Source: Tabrizicola_A aquatica
Lineage (GTDB): Bacteria; Pseudomonadota; Alphaproteobacteria; Rhodobacterales; Rhodobacteraceae
Assembly (NCBI GenBank): GCA_965194375.1
Contig: CBDAEL010000001.1
DNA: 64,000 bases
Strand: one strand, 5' to 3'
The position numbers were made by a program, and so were the translations under genes. Positions within the stretch are counted from its first letter, which is position 1; each line of letters opens with the position of its first letter. Under the pieces are notes generated by a model that was not told the DNA's origin, did not search any database, and was given only the letters and a program-made list of their open reading frames with translations. This document shows positions 16,744 to 26,600 of this stretch, piece after piece.

Positions 16744-17859
16744 TCAGATCACCATATCGTCGCGATGCACCAAGGCCGAGCGGCCCTGATAGCCCAAGAT
16801 CGCCTCGATATCGCCCGTCCGATGTCCGGCAATCGCGCGGGCCTCGGTGGCGGTATAGCGCACCAGACCCTTGCCCAAAACATCGCCCTCTGGCGACAGG
16901 ATCGCCACCGGATCACCGCGACCAAAGCTGCCGGTGACCTCTGTAACGCCCGCCGGAAGCAGGCTTTTGCCCGCCTTCAGCGCCGTCACGGCCCCTGCGT
17001 CCAGCCGCAGTTCGCCGCGCGGCTTCATGGCGTTGATCCAGCGTTTGCGCGCGGCTTGCGGGTCGCCTTTGGGCAGGAACCACGTCCGGTTGGCCCCCCG
17101 CGCCAGCGCCTGCAAGGGGCGCGGGGTGGATCCTTCCATGATCGCCATGGCGCAGCCCCCGGCTACGGCGGTTTTCGCCGCCAGAAGCTTGGTCTTCATG
17201 CCGCCCTTGGACATGCCCGAAATCGGATCGCCCGCCATCGCCTCGATCTCGGGCGTGATCTTGGTGACAAGGTCAAACCGCTCGGCCGTCGGGTCTTCTT
17301 TCGGATTGGCCGAATAGAAGCCGTCCACATCTGACAACAGGATCAGCTGATCCGCCCCGACGGTGACCGCGATTTGCGCGGCGAGCCGGTCGTTGTCGCC
17401 AAAGCGGATCTCGTCGGTGGCCACGGTGTCGTTTTCATTGACGATCGGCACCACGCCCAGACCCAGCAGCGTTTCCATCGTGGCGCGGGAGTTGAGATAA
17501 CGGCGGCGGTCCTCGGTATCCTCCAGCGTCACCAGAACCTGGCCGGTGGTGATGCCATGCGGTTGCAGCACCTCTTCATAGGCGCGCGCGAGACGGATTT
17601 GGCCCACGGCGGCGGCAGCCTGCGATTGCTCCAGCGTCAGCGGGCCATCCCCCAGCGCCAGCACCTTGCGGCCAAGCGCGATCGAGCCCGACGACACCAG
17701 CACCACATCGGTGCCGCGCAGCTTGGCCTCGGCCACATCCATGGCCAAAGCCGACAGCCAGCCCTGTTTCAACCCGGTCATGCGGTCAACCAGCAAGGCC
17801 GAACCGATCTTGATGACCAGTCGCTTCGCCGCCGTCACATCGGGGGCAATCAGGGGCAT
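16744..17859 (-). CDS. proB: Glutamate 5-kinase ProB with PUA domain
   Basis: ATP-dependent phosphorylation of glutamate to gamma-glutamyl phosphate, the feedback-inhibited first step of proline synthesis. It has 371 residues: an amino-acid-kinase domain (about 10-260; VIKIGSALLVD, VLVSSGSIALG, PIVNENDTVATDEIRFGDND, LLSDVDGFYSANP, GMKTKLLAAK) and a C-terminal PUA domain (about 278-358). The start is the ATG at 17859, which overlaps the obgE stop as TAATG, so translation is probably coupled to obgE. A GTG four codons upstream is less likely. Operon order obgE-proB-proA is common in Rhodobacteraceae. Confidence 0.96.
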   Translation of the reverse strand: MPLIAPDVTAAKRLVIKIGSALLVDRMTGLKQGWLSALAMDVAEAKLRGTDVVLVSSGSIALGRKVLALGDGPLTLEQSQAAAAVGQIRLARAYEEVLQPHGITTGQVLVTLEDTEDRRRYLNSRATMETLLGLGVVPIVNENDTVATDEIRFGDNDRLAAQIAVTVGADQLILLSDVDGFYSANPKEDPTAERFDLVTKITPEIEAMAGDPISGMSKGGMKTKLLAAKTAVAGGCAMAIMEGSTPRPLQALARGANRTWFLPKGDPQAARKRWINAMKPRGELRLDAGAVTALKAGKSLLPAGVTEVTGSFGRGDPVAILSPEGDVLGKGLVRYTATEARAIAGHRTGDIEAILGYQGRSALVHRDDMVI

Positions 17860-18881
17860 TACGGCTGCCACGGTCCTGTCTCCACTTGCGGGGCCTCACC
17901 TTCGATGGTGGCGTAAATCACGCGCAACACGTCCTGCACGCCCCGCCCTGCGACGCCCGAAATCACATGCACCGGCCCGCCTGAGGCCTTTTCCAAGGCG
18001 CGGCGGCGGTCGGAAATCTGCTTGGCATCCATCGCGTCCACCTTGTTCAGCGCCAAGATGCGGGGCTTGTCGCCCAGAACGTCGGAATAGGCCTCCAACT
18101 CATGCACGATGGTGCGGTAATCCTTGGTGACGCTGGAGGATGTGCCATCGACCAGATGCAACAACACCTTGCAGCGTTCGACATGGGCGAGGAACTGGAT
18201 GCCAAGGCCCCGCCCTTCGCTGGCGCCTTCGATCAGGCCGGGGATATCGGCCATGACGAATTCCTTGCCATCCACCCCGACGACGCCAAGGTTCGGCACC
18301 AGTGTGGTAAAGGGGTAGTCCGCAATCTTGGGCCGGGCGTTCGAGACGGCCGCCAGAAAGGTGGATTTGCCGGCATTGGGCAGGCCCAAAAGCCCGGCAT
18401 CCGCAATCAGCTTCAGCCGCAGCCAGATGGTGCGCTCCACGCCTTCTTGCCCCGGATTGGCCCGGTTCGGCGCGCGGTTGGTGGCGGATTTGAACTGCAG
18501 GTTGCCCCAGCCCCCATTGCCGCCCTTGGCAATACAGACCCGCTGGCCCGGCTCGGTCAGATCGGCAATCACGGTTTCCTCGTCCTCATCGATGATTTCG
18601 GTGCCCAAGGGCACCTTCATCACGACGTCATCGCCGGTCTTGCCGGTTTTCTGGCTGCCCATGCCGGGCTGGCCGGATTTGGCAAAGAAATGTTGCTGAT
18701 AGCGATAGTCGATGAGCGTGTTCAGCCCCTCGACCGCCTCGACCCAGACCGAACCGCCATGGCCGCCGTCGCCGCCATCAGGCCCGCCGAATTCGACGAA
18801 CTTCTCGCGCCGGAACGACACGCAGCCCGCCCCACCGCCGCCCGAGCGGATATAGACTTTGGCAAGGTCGAGGAACTTCAT
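17859..18881 (-). CDS. obgE: GTPase ObgE/CgtA
   Basis: Essential ribosome-associated GTPase involved in 50S maturation and stress responses. It has 340 residues: an N-terminal glycine-rich Obg fold (about 1-158; KVYIRSGGGGAGCVSFRREKFV) and a G domain with P-loop GLPNAGKST, switch region PFTTL, DIPGLIEGA and NKVD. It lacks the long C-terminal extension of some Obg proteins, as is normal in this group. The start is ATG 18881, giving MKFLDLAKVYIRSG. A 174-bp gap separates it from the upstream GNAT gene and contains a large hairpin. Confidence 0.97.
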   Translation of the reverse strand: MKFLDLAKVYIRSGGGGAGCVSFRREKFVEFGGPDGGDGGHGGSVWVEAVEGLNTLIDYRYQQHFFAKSGQPGMGSQKTGKTGDDVVMKVPLGTEIIDEDEETVIADLTEPGQRVCIAKGGNGGWGNLQFKSATNRAPNRANPGQEGVERTIWLRLKLIADAGLLGLPNAGKSTFLAAVSNARPKIADYPFTTLVPNLGVVGVDGKEFVMADIPGLIEGASEGRGLGIQFLAHVERCKVLLHLVDGTSSSVTKDYRTIVHELEAYSDVLGDKPRILALNKVDAMDAKQISDRRRALEKASGGPVHVISGVAGRGVQDVLRVIYATIEGEAPQVETGPWQP

Positions 18882-18924
18882 CGCATCATCTTTCGTTTGG
18901 CTCGCCCGACAGGCGATAGAGGAC

Positions 18925-18969
18925 AAAGGCGCAAGGCTCAAGCACTTCGCGTGCAGGTCTTGCGCCTTT
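18925..18969. repeat. Long hairpin upstream of obgE
   Basis: Perfect 11-bp arms AAAGGCGCAAG (18925-18935) and CTTGCGCCTTT (18959-18969), with a smaller inner stem GCAC/GTGC. On the minus strand it follows the GNAT stop and precedes obgE, so it may terminate the rplU-rpmA-GNAT transcript or act as an mRNA leader. It is bordered by a 10-bp match (18970-18979) to the recurrent element found at 11196 and 38674. Confidence 0.6.
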
Positions 18970-19055
18970 CCAAATACTCATCTTTACACCATCCGCTCCG
19001 TGCGCCCCCTTGGCCAGATGGCCAGCGAAGAGGCGCGTCAGCGCAACGATGAGCG

Positions 19056-19595
19056 TTACATCTTGCGGATATAGGTCCAGGTCGGCACACGGGCATTGCG
19101 GGCGACCGAAAAGGTTTCGGCGTCGCCCAGATATTCAAAGCCGCAATTGGTCAGCACGCGGGCCGAGCCGGGGTTGTCTTGAAACACCTCGGCAAAGTAG
19201 GTGCGGTCGTTCAAGGGATTGGCCGCGACCAGCGCGCGCACGGCGTCCGAGGCAATTCCGGTGTTCCACATCTGCGGGGCAACCCAAAACCCGACCTCTG
19301 ACTGGCCGCGATCCATCGGCTTCAGGCTGATCACGCCCAAAAGCTCGGACAGGCCCGAGGCCGAGCCGTCCATCGCCCAGATCGTGCCGCGGCTGTCGCC
19401 TGCCATGGCCCGGGCGATAAAGGCTTCGACCGCGCCCGGCGGCAGCGGGTGGGGAATCGTGCGCGTGGCCTCGGCCACCCGCTTGTCCCCGGCATAAAGT
19501 TCACACAGACCGGAATCCGAGGGGCGCAAGGGGCGCAGCCCGAACCGCCCGGCGGCAATGCTGTCGGCGGGGGCAATGGGCCGGTCAAAGGTCAT
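19056..19595 (-). CDS. GNAT-family N-acetyltransferase (RimJ/RimL-like)
   Basis: A 179-residue acetyltransferase of the Acetyltransf_3 type, which acetylates protein N-termini or small molecules; the substrate is unknown. The fold markers are LRPLRPSDSGLCELY near the N-terminus, LLGVISLKPMDRGQSEVGFWVAPQMWNTGIASDAV (acetyl-CoA-binding motif A region) and NPGSARVLTNCGFEYLG in motif B. The start is the ATG at 19595 with GGAGAG upstream. A GNAT gene between rpmA and obgE is a frequent arrangement in Rhodobacteraceae. Confidence 0.87.
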   Translation of the reverse strand: MTFDRPIAPADSIAAGRFGLRPLRPSDSGLCELYAGDKRVAEATRTIPHPLPPGAVEAFIARAMAGDSRGTIWAMDGSASGLSELLGVISLKPMDRGQSEVGFWVAPQMWNTGIASDAVRALVAANPLNDRTYFAEVFQDNPGSARVLTNCGFEYLGDAETFSVARNARVPTWTYIRKM

Positions 19596-19671
19596 GGCGT
19601 CTCTCCGTGAAAGCGCAGGTCCCGTCCGAAGGCGGGCGACAGGATGAATATGGGGCGCCAGCTGTGTCATA

Positions 19672-19857
19672 TCAGCCCTCGCTTGTGATGAAATGGGGGG
19701 TCTTGGTGGCCTGATCGGCCCCCAGCGCGCGGACAAATGTTTGCAAAGCCGCCCCGGTCAGCCGAAGGCGATTGGCCTCGGCAAGGGCGGCGTCGAAGTG
19801 AGGTCCTTGGGAAAGGCCAAGGTCTAAAAGATCCTGTCGTGTCACGGTCATTTGCAT
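19672..19857 (-). CDS. Small hypothetical protein
   Basis: A 61-residue ORF between rpmA and the GNAT gene on the same strand, starting at ATG 19857 behind AGGA. It contains QDLLDLGLSQGPHFDAALAEANRLRLTG. This faintly resembles the GLxxGPxxxxxL helical motif of CCA-adding enzymes, but the match is too short to assign a function. Codon use and position in the run support that it is real. Confidence 0.55.
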   Translation of the reverse strand: MQMTVTRQDLLDLGLSQGPHFDAALAEANRLRLTGAALQTFVRALGADQATKTPHFITSEG

Positions 19858-19928
19858 CGTTTCCTGCGTGACGGTTGTGGTGGGTTGCCCCACCCTGTCT
19901 GACCGGTTCCGTCCGCGCCCTGATCTGG

Positions 19929-19966
19929 AAAACGAGACGGGGGACCGGCTTTGTCGCCGATCCCCC
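19929..19966 (-). terminator. Terminator of rplU-rpmA
   Basis: An 11-bp stem (one G-U pair) with arms at 19939-19949 and 19956-19966 and a 6-nt loop, followed on the minus strand by a TTTT tract at 19932-19929. It begins about 30 bp after the rpmA stop. Confidence 0.75.
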
Positions 19967-19994
19967 GTTGATGTTTCAAGCTTGGGTGTTCGGC

Positions 19995-20264
19995 TTACTC
20001 GGCGGCCTCGGCGGTCGGCAGCACCGAAATAAAGGTGCGGCCTTTGAAGCCTTTCTTGAACGTCACCTTGCCTTCGACAACGGCGAAGATGGTGTGGTCG
20101 CGGCCCATGCCAACGCCCGCGCCCGGGAACCATTCGGTGCCGCGCTGACGAACGATGATATTGCCCGGAATGGCCGCTTGGCCGCCGAACAGTTTTACGC
20201 CCAAACGACGGCCCGCGGAGTCGCGGCCGTTGCGAGAGGAGCCGCCTGCCTTTTTATGTGCCAT
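19995..20264 (-). CDS. rpmA: 50S ribosomal protein L27
   Basis: Ribosomal protein L27, whose N-terminus reaches the peptidyl transferase centre. It has 89 residues and the exact family start MAHKKAGGSSRNGRDSAGRR, followed by LGVKLFGGQAAIPGNIIVRQRG. There is no N-terminal pre-sequence of the Firmicutes type. The ribosome binding site GAGGAG precedes the ATG. It is the second gene of the rplU-rpmA operon, 15 bp after rplU. Confidence 0.98.
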   Translation of the reverse strand: MAHKKAGGSSRNGRDSAGRRLGVKLFGGQAAIPGNIIVRQRGTEWFPGAGVGMGRDHTIFAVVEGKVTFKKGFKGRTFISVLPTAEAAE

Positions 20265-20279
20265 GGGGGAGTTCTCCTC

Positions 20280-20666
20280 TTACTTGGTTTCGTGCGCGGC
20301 GCGGCGCGCATCGGCGGTGCCGATTGCAGCCTTGACGCCCGACTTGTCAGCACCGGCTGCCATGATCTCGGACACGCGAACCAGCGTCCACTTTTGACGG
20401 TGGCCCTTGGTGCGCTGCGACGAGTGCTTACGGCGACGCTTCACAAAGTGAATGGTCTTTTCGCCCTTGATGTTGTCGATGACATCGGCCTGAACCGCTG
20501 CACCTGCCACCATCGGAGCGCCGACGGTGACTTTCTCACCGCCAACCATCAGAATTTCGTTGAACTGGACTTTGTCTCCAGCAACGGCGTCAATCAGTTC
20601 GACGCGCAGGACGTCGCCCGCACGAACGGTATACTGTTTGCCACCGGTCTTGATGACCGCAAACAT
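20280..20666 (-). CDS. rplU: 50S ribosomal protein L21
   Basis: Ribosomal protein L21, a 23S rRNA-binding protein. It has 128 residues: the conserved core MFAVIKTGGKQYTVRAGDVL...KKRR-type basic loop (FVKRRRKHSSQRTKGHRQKWTLVRV) ends near residue 102, and a short alanine-rich tail follows, as often seen in alphaproteobacteria. The start is ATG 20666 with GAAGGA upstream. A strong promoter and a leader hairpin precede it. Confidence 0.97.
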   Translation of the reverse strand: MFAVIKTGGKQYTVRAGDVLRVELIDAVAGDKVQFNEILMVGGEKVTVGAPMVAGAAVQADVIDNIKGEKTIHFVKRRRKHSSQRTKGHRQKWTLVRVSEIMAAGADKSGVKAAIGTADARRAAHETK

Positions 20667-20783
20667 GGGTCGTTCCTTCTTTGTCAGCCGCGCCCTGTGG
20701 CCCCCCGGATTTTGCAATCATCGGGTGTTCGTGGGTTTCCCCGCCTCGGACAGCGCGCCCCTCTCGGGACGTCATGAAAATTG

Positions 20784-20809
20784 CCCGGACAGATTCGCAC
20801 CTGTCCGGG
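20784..20809 (-). promoter_or_regulatory. Hairpin at the 5' end of the rplU-rpmA leader (or galE terminator)
   Basis: Perfect 9-bp arms CCCGGACAG / CTGTCCGGG with an 8-nt loop, followed on the minus strand by GCAATTTTC. It lies immediately after the predicted rplU promoter, so it would form at the very start of that mRNA. It could also terminate galE transcripts, whose stop is 113 bp upstream. Confidence 0.65.
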
Positions 20810-20816
20810 ATACGGG

Positions 20817-20845
20817 CTTATCGGGGGATTGGCGCGTTCTGTCAA
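20817..20845 (-). promoter_or_regulatory. Sigma-70-type promoter for rplU-rpmA
   Basis: On the minus strand TTGACA (20845-20840) and GATAAG (20822-20817) are separated by exactly 17 bp. The -35 box is a perfect consensus. The predicted start point is near 20810, about 145 nt upstream of the rplU start codon. Confidence 0.75.
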
Positions 20846-20921
20846 GCGCGACCGCGTCTCCTCGTGCGCGTTCCGCTTCTCGTCGAGGCCCCACGACGCA
20901 CGCCGAAGCCGGCGAGGCGTG

Positions 20922-21905
20922 TCATTTGGAGAACCCCGGCTTTTGTCCCCATTCATAGGCGTGGCGGATCATGTCCGCCAGATCTGGGTAGCGCGGCTTC
21001 CAGCCCAAGACCTCAACCGCCCGGGTCGAGCCTGACACCAGCGCCGCTGCATCGCCCGCCCGGCGCGGGCCTTCGACGACCGGCACGGTGCGGTTCGTGA
21101 CGGCGGTGGAGGCGGCAATCACCTCGCGCACCGAAAAGCCGCGGCCGGAACCGAGGTTGAATTCGGCATTGCCCTTGCCGTCCAAAAGCCAGCCAAGGCC
21201 CAGCACATGGGCATCCACGAGGTCTGACACATGCACATAGTCGCGCAGGCAGGTGCCGTCTGGCGTGGGATAATCGGTGCCATGTAGTGTCAGTGCCGAG
21301 CGGCGGCCTTCGATGGCGTCCAGCATCAGGGGGATCAGATGGGTTTCCGGCCGGTGCTGTTCGCCCAAATCCCCCTCGGGGTCGGCCCCTGCCACGTTGA
21401 AATAGCGAAAGATCACCCGGTTCAGCCCGTGGGAGGCAGAGAAGTTGTTCAGCATATCTTCGATGGCGCGTTTTGAGGCGCCATAGGCATTGATCGGGCG
21501 CTGGACGCTGTGTTCGTCCAGCAGGACGCCGTCCTGATCGCCATAGGTGGCGCAGGTTGAGGAGAACACAAAGTTCAGACATCCCGCATCGAGCGCCGCC
21601 TCGATGAGGTTCAGCGCCGAGCCGATGTTCCCGCGCCAGTAGCGGCCCGGATCGGTCATGCTGTCGCCCACCAAAGACAGAGCGGCAAAGTGCATCACTG
21701 CGACGGGGCGATGGCGGGCAAAGGCCGCGTCGAGATCGGCGCGGTTCATCAGATCGCCTTGGACGAGGGGGCCGAACTTTACCGCTTCGGCCCAGCCGGT
21801 GGAGAGATTGTCGAAGGCCACGGGCTGAAATCCCGCCTGCGCCAGCGCTTTGCAGGCATGGGCGCCAATATAGCCCGCGCCGCCGGTGACCAATACAGTC
21901 TGCAT
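20922..21905 (-). CDS. galE: UDP-glucose 4-epimerase GalE
   Basis: Interconverts UDP-glucose and UDP-galactose for surface polysaccharides. It has 327 residues with an extended-SDR fold: NAD-binding GGAGYIGAH at the N-terminus, HFAAL, the catalytic SSTCATYG, and YGASK (Tyr-X3-Lys). FRYFNVAGADPEGDLGEQH and RDYVHVSDL are GalE-specific. It lies alone on the minus strand next to the RTX genes and close to manC and ugd, consistent with a sugar-nucleotide role in exopolysaccharide or capsule. Confidence 0.94.
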   Translation of the reverse strand: MQTVLVTGGAGYIGAHACKALAQAGFQPVAFDNLSTGWAEAVKFGPLVQGDLMNRADLDAAFARHRPVAVMHFAALSLVGDSMTDPGRYWRGNIGSALNLIEAALDAGCLNFVFSSTCATYGDQDGVLLDEHSVQRPINAYGASKRAIEDMLNNFSASHGLNRVIFRYFNVAGADPEGDLGEQHRPETHLIPLMLDAIEGRRSALTLHGTDYPTPDGTCLRDYVHVSDLVDAHVLGLGWLLDGKGNAEFNLGSGRGFSVREVIAASTAVTNRTVPVVEGPRRAGDAAALVSGSTRAVEVLGWKPRYPDLADMIRHAYEWGQKPGFSK

Positions 21906-21978
21906 AATGGGGTCGTCCTGAAATCAATTGCCTTGTTCTTGGCGCAAACCGGGCCAAGGGCGCAAGTTGAAAGCGGGG

Positions 21979-23475
21979 TCAAAACAGAAAGTCAGCATCT
22001 GTCAGCGCTAGGCTGCCACCGCCCGCGCGGGTGATGGTCAGGGTTTCGGTGCCATAGCTGACCACCGCGCCGGTGGGGGTGGCGGTGATCTGGAGCGCCA
22101 TGGCGGTATAGATGCGCCCCCAGTCCGACACATCCAGCTTATCCGTTCCGGCCTGAAAATCGCCAATCCGGTCGGGGCTGTCATCGCGGCCAAAGACAAA
22201 GACATCGGCCCCCGTACCGCCGAAAAGAAGGTCATTGCCGCCGCCGTCGTGCAGAAAATCATCGCCTGTGCCGCCTTGCAGCGTGTCGGCAGTTGCGCTG
22301 CCGATCAGGCGGTCATCCCGCGCGCTGCCGGTGGTGGTGCCGCCCTGTGCGGTGATTATGCCGCCAAGATCGGCCAGTGGGATGGCAAAGTGATGGATGC
22401 GGTCGCCGCGCGCGTCGGTCAACAGGATCTGCGCGGCGGTGCCGATCACTGTCACCTCGATGCCGGTGACATTGGCAAGACCCGCCCCGGTTTCCAGCGC
22501 CTGCGACAGCATGTGCGACAGCCGTCCGTCGGGCAAAAGTTCAACCACCGACAGGCCCGCGTCGGTGCCAGCGGCGACCACAAAGACGCGGCCGGCATAG
22601 GTGAACATGTCCAAGGCGGCGACATGGTCGAAGCGGGTGCTGCGGTCGTCGATTATGTGATCGTGCACGAAGAGCACGCCCATCTCGTTGACGCGCAGCA
22701 CGCTGAGCGAGGAGGAAAGGGTACCCGCGACCACGACATATTGCGTGCCGCCGATCTGGGCGGTTTGCAGGGCTGAAGGACCGCCCACGGGCAACCCATC
22801 GGCCGCGCCCAGCGCATCGACGAAGCTGGCCGAGCCGTCGGCCTCGATTTCAAAAAGGCTGATCCCGTTCTCCAAGGCCGAGGCGGTGAGAAGAAAGCTG
22901 CGCCCAGCCACTTCGACGCTGGTCAGGGCAGTGACATCGCCGAGATAGGATTTGGCACTGTCCGAGAGGCTGGAAAGCAGCGTGACCGTCCCGGTTTGGG
23001 TGATGGAAAACAGCTTGAGCCCCGGTTCGTTGCGCTGGGCGATCACGGCGATATCGGTCGCGCCGCGTTCCAGAATTTCCATGGCGGTGACGCCAAAGAG
23101 GAAGCCTTGATCGGTCTGCGTGCCATTGGTCAGCCCCGGTTGTCCGGTGGGGCCAAGGGTGGCATGGCGCAAAAGCCCTTCATGGCTGGAAAACACATAG
23201 ATGCGGTCTGCGCCGGGCATGTCTTGCACCACAAGATCACCCCCGGTGCTGTGGCCGATCTGAGGGTCTGTGGGCGCGGGTGGGGGTGGGCTGGTGCCTT
23301 CGGCAAGGGTCAGCGAGGACAGGCGGTTGTCGGCGCGCGCGGCATACAGGAGCCGCACATAGCCGCCGCTTTCCACCACCGCCAGCCCATCGGCGATGTG
23401 GTCAAACCATTGGCCGAGCGCGGTATAGGACGTCACCGACTGAAGTTGCACCTGTGCTGCCCCCTGCCAGACCAT
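21979..23475 (-). CDS. RTX-type secreted protein with beta-propeller-like N-terminal part
   Basis: A 498-residue protein. Residues about 1-385 form repeated segments of the type FLFGVTAMEI..GATDIAVIAQRNEPGLKLFSI, suggesting a beta-propeller (YncE/WD-like). Residues about 395-445 carry RTX calcium-binding nonapeptides (GGTGDDFLHDGGGNDLLFGGTGADVF), and the end (ADFLF after an acidic-hydrophobic stretch) resembles a C-terminal type I secretion signal. It has no N-terminal signal peptide, consistent with ABC-type export. The ATG at 23475 lacks an obvious Shine-Dalgarno. It is divergent from the larger RTX gene; no secretion genes (HlyB/HlyD/TolC) are nearby. Confidence 0.82.
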   Translation of the reverse strand: MVWQGAAQVQLQSVTSYTALGQWFDHIADGLAVVESGGYVRLLYAARADNRLSSLTLAEGTSPPPPAPTDPQIGHSTGGDLVVQDMPGADRIYVFSSHEGLLRHATLGPTGQPGLTNGTQTDQGFLFGVTAMEILERGATDIAVIAQRNEPGLKLFSITQTGTVTLLSSLSDSAKSYLGDVTALTSVEVAGRSFLLTASALENGISLFEIEADGSASFVDALGAADGLPVGGPSALQTAQIGGTQYVVVAGTLSSSLSVLRVNEMGVLFVHDHIIDDRSTRFDHVAALDMFTYAGRVFVVAAGTDAGLSVVELLPDGRLSHMLSQALETGAGLANVTGIEVTVIGTAAQILLTDARGDRIHHFAIPLADLGGIITAQGGTTTGSARDDRLIGSATADTLQGGTGDDFLHDGGGNDLLFGGTGADVFVFGRDDSPDRIGDFQAGTDKLDVSDWGRIYTAMALQITATPTGAVVSYGTETLTITRAGGGSLALTDADFLF

Positions 23476-23669
23476 TGTGCCCAAGACTGGTGGGCAGGGT
23501 CGGCCATGGCTGGGGCCGGGGCGGTGACGGGTTTTGGGCGGGATGGCGACCTTTCGGAAAAGTTAAAGGGAAATGCGTTTGATTGAGGGGCGCGGCGGCG
23601 GGCGGATTTAACGCCTCGTTCACCCGGCGCGGGGCATCCTTGGCGCCGGGGACGTGTGTGGATGGTGGA

Positions 23670-26600
23670 ATGTCTGAGGTCAGCGGAAATGGCACCGCCA
23701 TGTCCGGGCTGGGCGGCTCGGCGGGTTACGGGGAGATCATGCTGTCGCGGGCTGATGATGCGAGCCTGCAGGTCAATGTTAGCGCGGTCTTTGAGGACGG
23801 CTTTCAGTTTGGCGCGACGCCGTATGCCGCCAGCAGCCTTTTTGTCAGCACCAATGGCTTGGTGAGTTTTGGCGCAGCGGTGAATGGGGTGCAGGGCAGT
23901 CTGGCGGCCATTGCGCGGCCCTTCATCGCGGCGTTTCATGGCGATGTGGACACGCGGCTGGATGGTGAGGGGCCGGAAAGTGGGTCGGTCTGGGTGGATA
24001 TTGACCCGGTGGCCGATGTCGTCAGCATCACCTGGCAGGAGGTGGGGTTTTACCGCCGCAATGCCAGCGTGACCAACACCTTTCAGCTGCAGCTTTACGA
24101 TCAGGGCGAGGACGGGATCGACATTGTCCTGCGCTATGAAAGCATTGGCTGGACGACGGGCGATCTGGAGGGGGGCTGGCAGGGGCTGGGCGGTGATCCG
24201 GCACTGATTGGCTGGCGGCTGGGGGCCTCGGGGGCTGTGAATGGCCACGGGGCCTCGGGGCAGGAGGGGCGGCTTTTGGCGTTGCCCGATCAGCTTGGCA
24301 ATACCGGGGTCGCGGGGCTTTGGGTGTATCGCTATGTGCCGCCGCGGGTGGTCAATGGCACCAGTGCAGGTGACACCTTGGCCGGGGGGCTGGGCGAGGA
24401 TTTGCTTTACGGCGGCGCGGGCGAGGATGTGTTCCTCGGCTCGGCTGGGGCCGATGGGTTTTTTGGCGGCACCGGGTTCGACACGGTGAGCTATGCCGCC
24501 TCAGTGGGGCCGGTGACGGTCAATCTGGCGCTGCCCTCGGCCAACCGGGGCGCGGATGCGGCGGGTGATAGCTATGCGTCGGTGGAGGGGGTGATCGGGT
24601 CTGGCTTTGGCGATGCGATCACCGGGGATGCGGGCAGCAACCTGTTGCGCGGTGAGGCGGGGGCCGACACGCTGCGCGGCGGGGCGGGCAATGACACGCT
24701 TTACGGCGGGCTCGGCGATGACGTGTTCATGGCCGGGGCGGGGGCTGATCTTTACATCGGCGGCAGCGGTCTTGACCGGGTGGACTATAGCGAGGCCACG
24801 GGGGCGGTTCGGGTGGATCTTGTGTCGCCCGGGGCAAACAGCGGTCTGGCGGCGGGTGATGTGCTGCGCGAGATCGAGATGGTCAGCGGATCGGGTCACG
24901 ATGACACTTTGATCGGCGATCATCTGGTGAATTGGCTTTATGGCGGGTCTGGCCAAGACCAGCTGGTGGGGCGCGGTGGGGCGGATCTCCTTTATGGCGG
25001 GCTCGGCAATGACATCTTGATCGGCGGTAGCTGGGCGGACACGTTCTTTGGCGGCAGCGGGCGGGATCTGGTGTCTTATTCCAACTCGAGAAGCGCCATT
25101 CGGGCCGATCTCGCGACGCCTTCGGCCCATCGCGGCACTGATGCGCTGGGCGACCGCTTTAGCAGTGTCGAGGATCTTCTGGGCAGCCCTTACAATGACA
25201 CACTGTCGGGGGATGCGGCCACCAACCGGCTTTACGGCGGGTCAGGCCATGACCAGATCTTTGGCCGCGACGGCAATGACACGCTGTATGGCGGGGTCGG
25301 CAATGATGTGCTGGTGGGCGGGCGCGGGTCGGATCTTTTCTTTGGCGGCAGCGGGCGGGATGTTGCCAGCCACTCCGGGGCGCGTGCGGCCGTTGGGGCT
25401 GATCTGACGCGCCATGATCGCAACTTTGGCGATGCGCGGGGTGACCGCTATGTCGAGATCGAGGATCTGGGCGGCACAAATTACCATGACAGGTTGGGGG
25501 GCAATGCAGCGAGCAATCGGCTCTCGGGCGGGGCGGGCAATGACACGCTGCAAGGCTATGGCGGGGCGGATCTGCTGTATGGCGGCGCAGGGTTTGATCT
25601 GGCCAGCTATGCCAATGCCGCGCGCGGCGTTTTGGCCAGCCTTGCCCAGCCTTTGGCCAACACGGGTGACGCGCGCGGTGACCGCTATTCCAGCGTCGAG
25701 GGATTGCAGGGTTCGGCCCATGGCGATGACCTGCGCGGCACCAGCGCGGCCAATCTTTTGCAAGGCCTTGGCGGCAATGACACGCTGATGGGGGCTGCGG
25801 GACAGGACAGCTTGCAAGGCGGCAGTGGGGCCGACCTTTTGAACGGCGGCAGCGGGATTGATCTTGCCAGCTATGCCGATGCGACGGTGGGGGTCGCGGT
25901 CTCGCTCGCGTCGCCTGCGGCGAACACCGGAGATGCGCGGGGGGATCGCTATGTCAGCATCGAGGGGCTGATCGGGTCGCATCACGCGGATACCTTGATG
26001 GGCAGTGCGGCGGTGGATTGGATTTATGGCGGGGCGGGCCATGATCTGCTGATCGGAGGCTGGGGCCATGGCAGGCTCTATGGTGGATCCGGAAATGACG
26101 TCTTGCGGGGCGGCGCGCGGGCCGATCATCTGGAGGGCGGGTCGGGGTTTGACTGGGCCGACTACACCATCGACCGCGCGGGCGTGACCGTCGATCTGGC
26201 CAATCCGGCCGTCAACACCGGGGATGCCAAGGGCGACCGCTATGTCAGCATTGAGGGTCTGCGCGGGTCGCCGTTTGGCGACAGGCTGTATGGCGATACC
26301 CGCAGCAACGGGATCGAGGGCGGTGGCGGCAACGACTGGCTGTTTGGCCGCGATGGCAATGATCGGCTGGACGGCGGTGCGGGGATCGACCGGCTGTCGG
26401 GCGGGCGCGGGGCTGACACGTTTGTGCTCCGCCACTTGTCCGAGGCAGGGGATGTCATTTTGGATTATGACCCAGCCGAAGGGGACGCGCTGGCGATCAC
26501 AGTGGCTGGGCTGCAGCGGGCGGATCTGGCTGTGCGCGTGCAGGCGGTGGCCGGGCAGGGGGCGGCGGGCACCCCCGAAGCGTTGATCCTGCATCGCCCC

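Noticed and set aside
24360..26450. Regularly spaced repeats that could suggest a CRISPR array
   Set aside because: The repeats are in-frame RTX modules of a long coding sequence with variable spacing and no unique spacers; no cas genes are present.
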